Positions 22,601 to 33,061 of a DNA stretch of 64,000 nucleotides are shown piece by piece. The position numbers and the translations under genes were made by a program. The stretch covers positions 6,622,039 through 6,686,038 of the forward strand of contig OZ025249.1 of the NCBI GenBank assembly GCA_964019135.1, given 5' to 3'. Each line of letters begins with the position of its first letter. The first letter of the stretch is position 1. The notes under the pieces are model-generated. The model saw nothing but the letters and a program-made list of their open reading frames with translations. It did no database searches and had not been told where the DNA came from. Origin of the DNA: Arenicola marina. Taxonomy: Eukaryota; Annelida; Polychaeta; Arenicolidae.

Positions 22601-25553
22601 CATCTGCACGTCATCCCGCCATCGTTGTTCAGCAACTGGATTGATAAATATTTGATCAACATAGGAAAGATACAATTCCCTAGTTTGTGTATAACTTAAT
22701 ATTTGGTTGCGAAACTAGATAATACGCTATTTAATGCTTTCATAAATGGTTTGAGTGATTCTGAATATTCTGATTTGCGCGTCTCACATCAAATGCATTA
22801 CAAACTAGATCGAACTAAATTTCATGGAATATCCGATATTTATCCAGCTTGTCTTAATTCGCATTAAGACAAGGAGGCATGGCTAAGCTTGACCGACCGA
22901 CGCCATTGCAGTTTTAATGGTCGTAGGTTTCCAAGGTCATGTCCGCGTCTGTTTTATATATAGCTAGACTATGGGTCCCCATGACCGATTCTTGACTGTC
23001 CCACCAATTGTATTACGCTTAAGCAACAAACCTTGTTACATGAAGATTTACTTCCACTATGGTAATCCGTCATCTGTTCCTGGCGGAGCTTGGTCGCTAT
23101 TCGTGTCTTCGAATTATACTAATCCGAACCGTTCCATAGTGCGCCGCCCTGACTGTGAGCAGACCCCCCGCCGCCCCCCCCCCCCCCCCTTCACACACCT
23201 CTCCCCGAAATCCTGCCACCCTGACCGGCTCTGATCCATGACTTACGGTCGCCGGGTCAGCTCTGCAATGACCACGTGACCCATTGCTCTCGGCGGCACC
23301 GCCAATGTAAGCGGCGGAGGACAGATATTTACCCATAAATAGCCCCCTGCTGCACTGAAATGTAGGCGGCTACCATAGGGGGTCGTGTGGAGGTGGGATG
23401 GCCGCATAGCCTCCTGCCGGCCATCCGCATAACCTCCTGTCAGCCAGCGGCATAACCTCCTCCCGGTCAGTGGCATAACCTCCTCCCCGGCCAGCGGCAT
23501 AACCTCCTCCCGGTCAGGGGCATAACCTCCTCCCCGGCCAGCGGCATAACCTCCTCCCGGTCAGTGGCATAACCTCCTCCCCGGCCAGCGGCATAACCTC
23601 CTCCCGGCCAGTGGCATAACCTCATGCCGGCCAGTGGCACAACCTCTTGGCGGCCAGATGCACAACCTCCTGCCGGCCAGCGGCACAACCTCCTGTCAGC
23701 CAGCGGCACAACCTCTTGTCAGCCAGCGGCACAACTTCTTGTCAGCCAGCGGCACAACCTCTTGTCAGCCAGCGGCACAACCTCCTGCCGGCCAGTGGCA
23801 CAACCTCCTGTCAGCCAGCAACATAACCTCCTCCCGGCCAGTGGCATAACCTCATGCGGCATAACTGGCCTGCGTACGCATAGAGAATGCAATAAAGCGA
23901 GTTCTTAGTTTTGCATTACCATCTGATTAGAAAACTCGTTGTTTGTAAATTATATTTTATTTTGTTCTGATTAATTTTTTGTCGGTTTGTTTGGGTGGTG
24001 CGTGCGTGGGGGGGGGGGTGGGGGGATGGCATCAATGTAAAGGCGAGATGCGTGGGGGACGAAATAAATACTGTTTCTGGTCTATGTTATACGGAAATGT
24101 TCTCATCGCGTAATGTGCTGATCCCAGTCTCCAGGAATCACTTGATCATATGGTCTAGACACGTAATGTTACAGTCAATTGTTGTCCCAGGCAACCTTCT
24201 CTTCCAGTCGACCACACGCCATCTATATGTTAAGTAGCACTTCTGGATGCTCGTCAGGCCCTCTTGCCTCTCGTGTCGGGCTTATCGGCAGACAGTAGGG
24301 GACGAAATACAAGACTTGAAACAGTCGCCAGAATGCAATTACCAGTAAATTGATCCTTCTTTCTTACTTGGCAAAGGGAGAGGAAGATTCGCAATTATAC
24401 GAAACGAATCGGCGGGGAAAAATACAAATGGATAAGAATATAACTATCAGGGGTAACGAAAACTGTCGCCTCATTGGCAGCAAAAACTGCGGAGTAAGAT
24501 TTGCAATTATATCAACGGTGGCGAGGCAAAGGGAGAAGTGTGGTAATGGTTATTAATCAACGGCGCTGAAACAGTCAGAACATAATTGAACGTGATTTGA
24601 GGAAGGCCTAAAGCGCTACGAGAAAACAAAAACGGGTGAAATACTAGGCAAAACTATCATGACAAAAACGTTTAACGGTTGTATGCGTCACCGCTCAATT
24701 GTATTTGGTTTCCGGCGAGGCTGGTTCTGTTAGCGATGGGCGACATCTAAATGGTGTTTTATCGGCGCCGACGCCTCCGCCATGGCTTGTGTTATTTCTC
24801 TTCCTTTCGTCCGTCCTTTTAGGTATCTACTTGACGATGGTGATGGTGATGACGGGCTTCTCCATCGTGATCAGTGTCATCGTGCTGGACTTGCACCACC
24901 ACGAGCCCACCACCCCCGTCCCCCGCTGGCTCGGCCGCCTCGTCTTCGGCTGCATGGCGCGCGTCCTCTGTATCTACACGCCCTACAACAACGAGCGATC
25001 CAGCTTGTTCCAGATCGCCCACGGGCGCACGCGCAGTGAGCGCGCCTGCCGCGAGAACGGCACGATGGATGAGGAGGAGCGGCTCGAGTCCAATAACATG
25101 GACCCCATGCACGACCTGCACCACGGCGGCGGCGTTGCAGGCGGCAGCGCTCCCGGCGGGGGCGTCGGCGTGGGGGGAGGGGGCCTGGGAGGGGGCGTGA
25201 GTGGGGGAGGAGGGATGGGGGGTCTAGGGGGTCTAGGGGGTCTCGGAGGAGGTGACGGCATGAACTCGTTCGTCAGAGGTCTGTACGATGAACTGGAAGC
25301 TATCATGACGCCGCGCAAGCGCAAACCGCTCTTCGACGAGATCTTGCAGCATCTTCGCGATATCACCTCCAAGATGCGACGCAACATTCGTCGGGATCAG
25401 ATCCAGGAGGAGTGGAAAATGTTGGCCAAAATTATCGACCGCTTCCTGCTCGTCATGTTCTTGATCGCCATCACCGCCCTGACTATATCCATCCTGTACA
25501 TCTACCCGAGTCTGGCCGAGCCAGCCGACGACTTCGTGGTCAACGCTTCCTGA
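10607..25553 (+). CDS. nicotinic acetylcholine receptor, non-alpha-type subunit (5' exons missing)
   Basis: A pentameric ligand-gated cation channel subunit of the plasma membrane. Exons 10607-10651, 14635-14744, 18189-18733 and 24823-25553 join in one frame to give 476 residues ending at TGA 25551-25553. The 45-bp and 110-bp exon sizes are the classic sizes for this family. Visible family marks are a WQDEFLTW loop, LIWLPD, a Cys-loop with exactly 13 residues between cysteines (codons 18292 and 18334), the M1-M2 run with FYLPPDSGEKV, the M3 end VLDLHHHEPTT and a C-terminal M4 after EEWKMLAKIIDRF. No adjacent cysteine pair is present in loop C and the usual loop A tyrosine is glutamate (GLENS), so it should act as a complementary, non-alpha subunit. 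M2 keeps the acidic rings expected of a cation channel. The signal peptide and first strands are not in the visible exons; they lie upstream or in the gap. Species-level orthology is unknown. Confidence 0.93.
10740..11280. repeat. diverged direct duplication of about 250 bp
   Basis: Two adjacent segments (about 10740-10990 and 10985-11280) share GAATTCGCCATGCTTA followed by TATGGCA, and further on a G-rich block then GATACATGTGTAAA versus GATATGTACAAA. This is an old tandem duplication in the first visible intron of the receptor gene. Confidence 0.6.
12766..12915. repeat. about 20-bp AT-rich minisatellite
   Basis: About seven copies of CATCAATTCTTGATATTAAA in the intron. The CAATTCTTGATAT core also recurs singly at 13010-13080, leading into the next array. 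Confidence 0.85.
13117..13500. repeat. 21-bp minisatellite with palindromic core
   Basis: About eighteen copies of ATGAATAGAATTCTTGACATC, each with a GAATTC palindrome. Since 21 bp is seven codons, both strands stay open across the array (MNRILDI on plus, MSRILFM on minus). Neither is a recognised protein. Confidence 0.92.
14635..14744 (+). CDS. nAChR 110-bp exon
   Basis: Begins HWQDEFLTWNASDYGG and ends LPDFGLEN plus two bases. The conserved loop D tryptophan and the WLPD motif are present. The usual loop A tyrosine position appears as glutamate. It is exactly 110 bp, the conserved size for this exon. Confidence 0.95.
15015..15200. repeat. 17-bp C-rich minisatellite
   Basis: About ten copies of CCAGCCACGACCCCACC in the intron downstream of the 110-bp exon. 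Open frames on both strands come from the low complexity. Confidence 0.9.
15265..15520. repeat. CCGCCCCAA-type minisatellite
   Basis: A mixed array of 9-10-bp units (CCGCCCCAA and CCCACCCCAA) with higher-order blocks of about 65 bp. The asparagine/proline-rich or glycine/tryptophan-rich frames are not genes. Confidence 0.9.
15521..17999. other. intron sequence, mostly unrecognised
   Basis: Intron of the receptor gene. Apart from a diverged direct duplication at about 17275-17580 (shared core near TTTAACGACAAACAGTGGATG) I see nothing that can be named. No alternative receptor exon was found. Confidence 0.5.
17998..18186. repeat. about 20-bp pyrimidine-rich array abutting an exon
   Basis: Eight or so diverged copies of GTCTGTTTCTATAGTGATC. 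The last copies merge into the pyrimidine tract and CTCCTCACAG acceptor of the exon at 18189, so the array supplies the 3' splice-site environment. Several units contain TTCTACAG, which is itself acceptor-like. Confidence 0.8.
18189..18733 (+). CDS. nAChR Cys-loop, M1 and M2 exon
   Basis: Covers the Cys-loop (18292-18336), the conserved WTYDG motif with the loop B tryptophan, loop C without the paired cysteines (DSDPGIPFP), M1 from about 18547 to 18615 and M2 from about 18628 to 18700. M2 retains serine 2', leucine 9' and glutamates at both mouths, as in cation channels. Ends in phase 1 at ATAG before donor GTGAGT. Confidence 0.96.
18734..20838. other. intron sequence, nothing recognised
   Basis: AT-rich intron with a TA-rich patch at 20685-20720. 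No exon or named repeat was identified. Confidence 0.5.
20841..22213. mobile_element. decayed DNA-transposon-like element with AAGACCACCCCGC ends
   Basis: The left end reads GTACCCCACTATTAAGACCA and the right end, in reverse complement, GGACCCCGCTTTAAGACCAC, giving imperfect inverted ends of about 20 bp. Both flanks contain further copies of GCGGGGTGGTCTCATTAG-type motifs (20885, 22085, 22170, 22190). Inside, the minus strand has two short frames (21918-21715 and 21687-21490) with protein-like composition, which I cannot assign to a family. The target duplication is not resolved. Confidence 0.5.
23398..23860. repeat. 23-24-bp minisatellite
   Basis: About 20 copies of GGCATAACCTCCTCCCGGCCA, shifting to GGCACAACCTCCTGTCAGCCA in the right half. 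Two sub-families lie side by side, showing regional homogenisation. Confidence 0.93.
24823..25553 (+). CDS. nAChR M3, cytoplasmic loop and M4 exon
   Basis: Starts with M3 (IYLTMVMVMTGFSIVISVIV), ends M3 with LDLHHHEPTT, then carries a cytoplasmic loop with a glycine-rich run of about 45 residues (25124-25259). It finishes with the amphipathic helix before M4 (25335-25445) and M4 (about 25446-25505). The stop TGA is at 25551. The glycine run is unusual for this family and probably arose by local repeat expansion. Confidence 0.95.
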
Positions 25554-26680
25554 GGTGACGCTCCCTGACCACCGAAACTACGTGTTTGTGTTCTCAACGT
25601 GACCATAACCCAGTCATCTTGAAGTATTATAGATAGAACACGCCTCGCATTATGACACCAGGGTTAATGCAAAGAGACCCTGTGCGTTATCATACCCTAG
25701 TGATATTACCGGAATATCGTGTCGAGATTAACCGTTCAACTCTGTGACATCTCTCACGAAGACGAGTTGGTGTCGAGCAGATTTCGCAAAGGATTCTTCT
25801 CTGTATGCTGCTGTAATAACCTCAACAGTGGTCCCATACCAGTTACACATCAAATATATATATTATATAATTCAAATTCCTGTTGATTAACATGCTTCTT
25901 TTGTATTGAATGAGTAAATACATCAACTGGTCTTGTCGAGGGAATGAACTTTATGACTGCGGGAAGATGTTGTTACGTCGTTTGTTATTCCTGTATGTGA
26001 TCTGTGCATGTAAGCGCTGGATATATTACATTACATTAGATGATTATTGGTTTCTCCGCTTGATCGCAATTTCATGGCGCGCTCTTCAGTAACAAAGCCA
26101 GATGTTGATGTGTCCATGGCGTCGACTAACTGAAGAAATCCATGGCACAGATAGCATGTGCCTGAACAAAGCGTGTTACATTTCATTACCATATTGTCAA
26201 CTAACCATGTCACTTTCAGTGAAACCACGATTGTAATAATTTCAGATCGAACTGAAGAAGTAAATAATTTCAGATCGAACTGAAGAAGTTAAGACAGCAT
26301 CTAAGGTGTTTGTTTAGATTGTTATAATGCTAATGATAATCATGATGGCTCCTTTCATACCGTGTGATTGGTTGATGCATATTGGTAATCTTTTATCGAT
26401 AATTATTAGGTTACTAAACACAACCTAATAATTATCGTCCATAGTAATTTGAGGACGCAGACTAGATGTTTCCCGATCTGACCAATAGATGATTCTGCAT
26501 TAACGTTGTAGTTCCTTTACTCATACTCCGTACATTACTATTCCAATACCAAAACAAACGCAACTCAATTGACACTATATATGAACAGCGTAGGATAATG
26601 CTAGCCCAGTCTGCCCTATGATCTGCCAAGTGATGCGTTTACTAGACTATTATAAATTGTGTCATATTCACGGTACAATG
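25554..26680. other. 3' untranslated region and intergenic DNA
   Basis: Downstream of the receptor stop codon. No confident polyadenylation signal can be chosen. A 25-bp direct duplication (ATTTCAGATCGAACTGAAGAAGT) lies at 26239-26290. Nothing else was recognised. Confidence 0.5.
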
Positions 26681-26684
26681 GAAT

Positions 26685-27092
26685 AGTGTGAACACTGCAG
26701 CCTATGGCCGGGCCCCACAGTGATGCCTGTCAGTAAATCACATTGAGTGTGAACACTGCAGACTATGGCCGGCCCCCACAGTGGTGCGGGTCAGTAAATC
26801 ACATTGAGTGTGAACACTGCAGCATATGGCCGGCCCCCACAGTGGTGCGGGTCAGTAAATCACATTGAGTGTGAACACTGCAGCATATGGCCGGCCCCCA
26901 CAGTGGTGCGGGTCAGTTAATCACATTGAGTGTGAACACTGCAGCCTGTGGCCGGCCCCCACAGTGGTGCGGGTCAGTAAATCACATTGAGTGTGAACAC
27001 TGCAGCCTGTGGACAGCCCCCACAGCGGTACGGGTTATCAACAGGCCGGCCATAAGCTGCAGTGTTTACGGGTCAGTAAATCACATTGAGCT
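26685..27092. repeat. 61-bp tandem repeat
   Basis: About six copies of a unit carrying AGTGTGAACACTGCAG, then GGCCGGCCCCCACAGTGGTG and CGGGTCAGTAAATCACATTG. The central copies are nearly identical and the edge copies diverged. GTGAACACTGCAG and GGCCGGCC are partly palindromic. Confidence 0.93.
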
Positions 27093-27569
27093 AGGTTCGT
27101 TGATGCATTGTAATCTATATACCACGGAATGCGAGCGAACGTTGCACGACTGATTCCATTGTGATACCATCACTGTACAATTCATTGTTCAACTTGCTGA
27201 GAAGCAGGGTGTAATAAAACCTGTCTTTGTTATAAATGAATTTGTTTTTATACCAGACAAATAATTCTACTTACGTCTACAGGGCCGGGAAACGGAACAA
27301 TTTCACGTTATGTCAAACGGGGTCACGATTCTCATTTACTGCCATGAAGAAGGGACGAGATTGAATAGATTCCTAGCGCCTTAACGTCCCCTGCACCCTC
27401 AACGGATCTATCATTAGTGAGTCTTTTCTCCTGCTTCAGCTACATCGGTCTCCACTAATAGGAGGGCACTGGATAATGGATGTGGATAAGTTTACGTGGC
27501 GCATGCTGGCTCAGCATTATCCTCTAGCATATGAAGAAATAGCTATTGTATTGTTATTGTGGACTAGCA

Positions 27570-27625
27570 TGTAGAGCGTTTGACTTGTCGAGTGTGTTCT
27601 GCTAGGCCAGCTCAAACGGCCGGTG
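27570..27625 (+). repeat. SINE-like fragment related to the one at 9.8 kb
   Basis: CTTGTCGAGTGTGTTCTGCT followed by AGGCCAGCTCAAACGGCCGG matches the minus-strand copy at 9761-9845 over about 40 bases, on the opposite strand. It is a short dispersed repeat copy. Confidence 0.5.
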
Positions 27626-27697
27626 TAGCATGATAACTTGTCGGGCTGACGTGGGCGCATGCGCAGCGCATGGGCTTGCTGTAATAGCGCATTTATG

Positions 27698-27768
27698 TTA
27701 GGGTTAGGGTTAGGTTAGGGTTAGGTTAGGGTTAGGTTAGGGTTAGTTAGGGTTAGGGTTAAGGTAAG
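27698..27768 (+). repeat. interstitial telomere-like TTAGGG repeats
   Basis: About eleven consecutive TTAGGG or TAGGG units, some lacking one T or one base. TTAGGG is the usual animal telomere repeat. Degenerate internal runs like this arise by break repair or old fusion. Confidence 0.9.
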
Positions 27769-28539
27769 AATTGGGGTTCTGGTTAGGGCTAGTTGCATGA
27801 AAGAAGCGTGGCCGGACAGGTTATCACGGCCGGACAGGTTATTATGTTACACCGGTTCATGGTTTTGAGTGGAAATGTTGTTTATGCGGAATGAAGACTC
27901 CGGGCCTTTCGTCGCCAATAGTAGGGGATTACTCCCGCCAAAGACATTGCTCCTCTCTACATTGACCCTTCCCATTATCGCGATAGACCTACGGAGGTCG
28001 CAGCGTGACTGTATTTATGCGCACCATGTACTGTCATGCAGTAATATCTATCATACATTGCCAACCCACATCGCTTTCGAGACAACAATTGTCACTTAGA
28101 AGTTGTCGTACGCAATCACCCTGGAAATGTGTGTACGAACATCGATGTCCGTCCATATGAAGAATGGAAATCTGTTATTAACAAAAGTCACATGCATTTT
28201 ACCGGGCCATCGACTTCATTTTTAAGACGGGGAGAGCCCCAAGGCTTTTTAATGGATAGTTATAATATTAAATATTAGGACTCTCTCTGCCTGTTTATCT
28301 CTAACCATTTTTTTATTGCTTACAAGTTTAGTTGTAAGATGTCTCGCACAGTAAGGAGATTACCAGGTTCACAATCATGATACCACTACAACAGGGAAAT
28401 TTATTCGGATCCTGGGGGCCGACCCGGCCCCGGTCCCTCCTTTTAGGGCCGAAATTTATATAATTTATATCATTTAACATATGAAAACCCAAACCGCCCC
28501 CACCCCACCCTATCCGGCATATGACACAGGAGGTTGGAG
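27769..28539. other. no gene recognised
   Basis: Intergenic. A G/C-rich block at 28405-28440 resembles the one at 29115-29170 (both near GGATCC and CCGGTCCC), which suggests a short dispersed repeat flanking the LINE remnant. Confidence 0.45.
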
Positions 28540-29112
28540 ATGTAAATATGTTTTTAGGTGTATTCAAGCAGCGTCTAAGTGACATCGCTCTCCAAGAATG
28601 GTTTAATGACTCTAGTCAGACCCCAAAGCTAGATGGTTACTGTGGCTTTAAACAATCCTTAGTATATGAACCTTATTTGTCAAGTGTGTGTATTCGCAGC
28701 TATAGGATTGCCTAATCACGGTTAAGATGTTCAGCACATCCTCCAGCGATCGAGAGTCACAGGGGACAGGTGGAGAGGAACCTTAGGTTTTGTAGTTTTT
28801 GTCTAGATAGTGGAACAAGAGTTATCGAAGACGAGTATCACTTTCTTTTAATCTGTCCCCATTATCGTCATATTAGAGCTGAGTATTTGAGTAGAACAGT
28901 TATGTATCCATCGCGAGATAATTTCGTTAGACTTCTTTCTTCCCCAAATCCATCTGCTCTGCGCAAAGTTGCCGCGTATACCTATCATGCATTTAAGTTC
29001 CGAAAACAAGCTTTGTACATGCACAGCACGTGAACAATGTACTGCACCGAGAATTTGTTGTAACTGTTACCATGGGCCCATAGCCTGAAAGGTATGAATA
29101 CAGATTATTATT
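28540..29112 (+). mobile_element. 3' end of a non-LTR retrotransposon (LINE)
   Basis: Translation gives the tail of a LINE second reading frame: QEWFNDSSQTPKLDGYCGFK in one frame, then RFCSFC and IEDEYHFLLICPHYRHIR, the C-terminal zinc-binding motif common in animal LINEs. A TAA after AIGLP-like sequence and a frame change near 28713-28745 break it. The 3' part ends in GGGCCCATAGCCTGAAAGG and an ATTATTATTA-type tail. It is a 5'-truncated copy, typical of LINE insertion. Confidence 0.75.
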
Positions 29113-32100
29113 ATATCTGGATCCGACCCCGAAACCGGTCCCCCTATTCAGATTGTCTGGATCCGCCCCTGTACAACACGGATTGACATGTAGAGAACGT
29201 CCAGTGGATAACAGATACCGTCGTGGAAGGCAATAGATTGCCAAAGTCTGAAACTTGCCACTATTATCTGCACGTTCAGTAACCCTCCGTATTAGCATAG
29301 CAGAGTTCGACTGTGCTGGCCAGATGCGTGAATAACATTACGTGCCTATAACAAATCTTCAGATTAATCGTAGAACCCCCAATAAGGGGTCTGTCCTTAA
29401 CACCGGACGCCTGAGAATATCGCCACCTTTGTCATCGTACTCTCAGCATATAGTTCTTGAAACCTGTATACCGATAGAAGCATACTGTTCACGGATGGAA
29501 GACACGACCCTAGGAGTGACGGTTATTTCCCACTCTCCCGGTCGGGCCTTGAAGTGAGTCATTGCGATCCTTTCTGTCCAAACCATCTTTAGCTTCCGGT
29601 CTGGCGCAGACGGCCTGCCACACACGGCGGTGGGCGTCGCGTGGGGAGGCGATCATCCTCTGCATCACATCACACAGGTAGGCTCTTACCACAAGCGGTG
29701 CAGCTGTCGAAGGCTCTCAATGTCTTCTATTCTGTCAGTTTTATTGACGATGCAATGATAGGAATACAGTAGCGTTTTGTGTTTAAATCCATCCATTGCA
29801 TTTGTAATGTACCTATGGATGAAATGCTATGGCATATTATGTTCGTGCCAAGTTCATTGGATACCCACGCTATTGCAGCAAGTGTGGGCTGCTGACGAAA
29901 TGAAAGGCAACATCTAAAGACGGCAGACGGTCACTCAGTTCAGTTGCCCATTATTATATGACATCATTGGCTCTCACCGTGCCGAGCTTTACAGCTTGAA
30001 ACCTTTCTCATTTACATCCGTTTCACAACTGTCTAGGGATCTCTTCTTCCTTCAAAGACTTCGTCTAAATTGATCCGCACAGTAAAAGAATCCATAACAA
30101 CGACAAGGCCACAGTATGTTACAACACTTCTGGACTCACCAGGCCCAGGTCGATTTCCGCGCATTTGCTTTTCTTTTTTTCTCGTTGTGCCCTGATTGAC
30201 TCTGCGGGATGTGAAACACATCGCTCCGGTCACGTCTGCGTTCTCCTCCGATTGTTTACGACTCCAGTCTGATTAAATGGGAGGGACGTCTTGGGCTGAA
30301 TTTTCGGTCGTTACGTTCCAGGCGGATCCCACTCCAACCAGATGAAGGGACGGTCCACAAGTTCCGCTCAAGGTATCAAAAGCGGGAGGCCGATATTGGA
30401 CCGTGAATCATGCAGGGGGAACCCATACTAGCGCTACAGCGGCTAGTAAACCATGACGTATAAAGCCTTATGACTGCGCTATCTCGGCGAACAACGAGGA
30501 CGCAACCATAATATCCCTACAGGTCATAGTATGTGTCTCACCTTTGGTGGCATTATTGCTGAACAAGGGAGCCTCCCTGGTCGAGTGGTAGTGCATTCGA
30601 CAGAACAATAGGTCCCTGTCTGGGCATATATAGGGCATATATCATCCCGACCAGTCATTGTCCACGGTGGCTCCTTGGCCTAATTCAGCCCTCGTATGCA
30701 CAAAGCGGGCCTCAAACCACAATCATCCCGTTTCAAATTTGAAGGTTCTTTTACCCTATAGCATTGTCTGTATACAACAAAGACATGATCTTACACGTTA
30801 CGGGTTCAGTTTCAACATTTGCAAAACAGAATAGTTTTGTATTGTCATAGTTACTCCCGGTGGGTACTTAATACATTGCGGCGGGCGGGGGGGTTTCCGC
30901 GGTAAAGCCCGCCTGTTTCACTGCAAAATCCGCTCGTCCGCATCAAGGGGCACCCGAGGACCCCTCCCCCTCCCCCCCTCCACCAGATTCGTATATTCGC
31001 GTTCCTGATATCTACTATGGCGTAACGCCCTCTGCCGGGAGATCAGACGCGCAATTTTGTGTAATGGACCTCAGCACACTGATTTCACCCGCATGTTCAA
31101 ACTCTTCCCACAGAGGACGCAACTTCTCACTTGCCGTATAAACAACGACTGCAACGCCTCCTTGCGGGGGAGAGTCATAGTGTTGACGGCTGCTTCAACA
31201 GCGAAGGCGCGTCCATCCAATCTGATGACCCCCCCTCCCCCCCTCGCCCCCCGCCAAATAGTAAATTTAGGATCACAGACAGAACATAAAAAGGATAAGT
31301 CCGTCTTTACTTCATATATCTTTCATCCAATAGCGCTAAAGCACAGGATACCCAGGCCCCTGGCGGAGGCGAGTGGCGTCTCCCCAGGGTATGGTGTAGC
31401 GTGTGTGGGTGGCAGGCGAGGGGGAGTGAGGGACACTGGCCAGGACGCGGGGTGAGGGGGGGGGGGTGGGAGGGAGCGCCACCCGACACCATCCGATGCC
31501 TCCCATTAATTCCAACGTCCACCAAATTAGATTAGTGTGTGTCTTGGAAGGGCAAAGAGATGCACAGACAATTAGACTAAAGTACCATTTCTAACCTGCG
31601 GGCGTCTAATTGGGTATTGGTGTTGGCTGATAAGCGTTACGTTTGCGCTGAATCCCGCCACTGGCTTCAGGCAGACGGACCTCATATTCCGGTAATTCTC
31701 ATCAGCTAAATAGTTCTACAAATGCTGTTTTCGATTTCTATTTAATGCGAGCCCATAACGGAACGTTCGCCAGGGGGCGCTTTCAGCGATGGCTTGAAGT
31801 ATATATATTAATCTTAATGTTTTTTTGCATGGGATTTTCCGGGTTATTAACCAAGTTAATAATGAGAGGGGCGGGGGATATCTTTTCTGATCTCCGCGAT
31901 TGGCATCCAGGAATTCTTGGGATTCACGATTAGTTGTTGGCAATTTTTGAAAATCGTTAGCCTGATTCAGACCCTTTCTCTATTTGCCGAGTTTCGTTAT
32001 ACTAGGAGATTCGATATTACTGTACATAATTCTTGAAGCCCACCCCCCCCCCCTTCCCCTCTAATAACGGGTGGCTTGTATTAAGGCAATAAATATCCAG

Positions 32101-33061
32101 GTCTTCTCCAGTGTCTCAGTGATGTTTGACACCCTATGTGTAAAAACATCGGTCCGAGCTCGTTACTCCAGGTCACGCCAGACGCTTTGGACCCGCACCG
32201 GAAGTGTCGCCTCACGTAAGACGGACAATTACTCTCGTTTGGCAACAAATGGGGCGTCAGAAAGAATCGGGCGAAACTTCAGCGCCGACGACAACAAAAA
32301 GTGGCAAATGGATTTCGGCTGGAGTACTCCCAGGAGTGTGCAAGGGGATTGGTGGTCGGGGCCAGTTCTAGGTGTCCCTCGGACTCGACGAGACGCTTCG
32401 GGTTGTGAACTCAACCTTAAGTCAAACGATACGCAGCTAAGTGCGTGGAATGGGGGTCAGCCGTCGTCCTTAGGAATACAAAAAAACACAGGTCATAGGA
32501 AGCGCAGCACTCGGTGCAAGTGAATTAATGGCCCGCAGACCCCGTGGCATAATGAACTTTATGTGAGCTACAAAACCGCTGAACTTATTCGTCCATTAAC
32601 GACTGTTTTATCGGCCGGCGCCGGCAGAAGTAATATGTGATGTTGTAATTTAACAGAGAAGATTTGTCATCAAAGGCCTGAACACTCTTTAACGCATCAC
32701 GGTCAAATCAGTATGGACATATATTATGGGGACTTTGGAATCAAATGTCCGAATCATCCCGGAGAGTGGCGATGTGACGTGATGTGATGTGATGTGGCGA
32801 TGAGGTCAACATGTTGAAGTGTACTAATCATAAAGCGTGTTACAATGGCGATGAAAGAAGAGTAAGCTCTGAGATTAGGCAGTTCGCTTGGAGGCTATGC
32901 ACGTTTGAGGGGGTTATGCAGATCTAATTGGTGACCGTAAACCCGCTCGGCCAAAGCAGTCTTCCTTATTAGAGGGAATTACACGCAACCGCTGTCTGGA
33001 TTTTTTTGTATCAACTTCTCTTCCGAACATCTGTCTTCGTAGAAATAACATAAGTAGCTTA
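29113..33061. other. intergenic, no gene recognised
   Basis: No exon was found on either strand. A copy of a dispersed repeat lies at 30855-30990 (see separate entry), and a degenerate tRNA-like stretch (GGTCGAGTGGTAGTGCATTC) at 30578. Confidence 0.5.
30855..30990. repeat. dispersed repeat, copy A
   Basis: Shares ACTTAATA, TCCGCGGTA then AGCCC, ATCAAGGGGCACCC and CACCAGAT in the same order as 51240-51470. The two copies are in the same orientation and differ by deletions and G-run length. Confidence 0.6.

Noticed and set aside
22690-22870. open stretch reading LSDSEYSDLRVSHQ as a possible LINE or gene fragment
   Set aside because: Protein-like, but I could not match it to a family, and no neighbouring frames continue it.
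23398-23860. CRISPR-like direct repeats
   Set aside because: Units are contiguous with no unique spacers, and this is animal DNA. It is an ordinary minisatellite.
23097-23908. frames with MPLAGEEVMPLTGRRLCRW-type repeats
   Set aside because: These come from a 23-24-bp minisatellite in the receptor intron. There is no gene signal.
29105-29175. CTGGATCCGCCCCTG as the end of another hAT-like element
   Set aside because: Only one end is visible, and a matching inverted partner was not found at a sensible distance. The same holds for a similar end at 12100-12118.
32071-32523. 150-codon plus frame between repeats
   Set aside because: No domain or exon context. Average composition and length could arise by chance in 64 kb of six frames.
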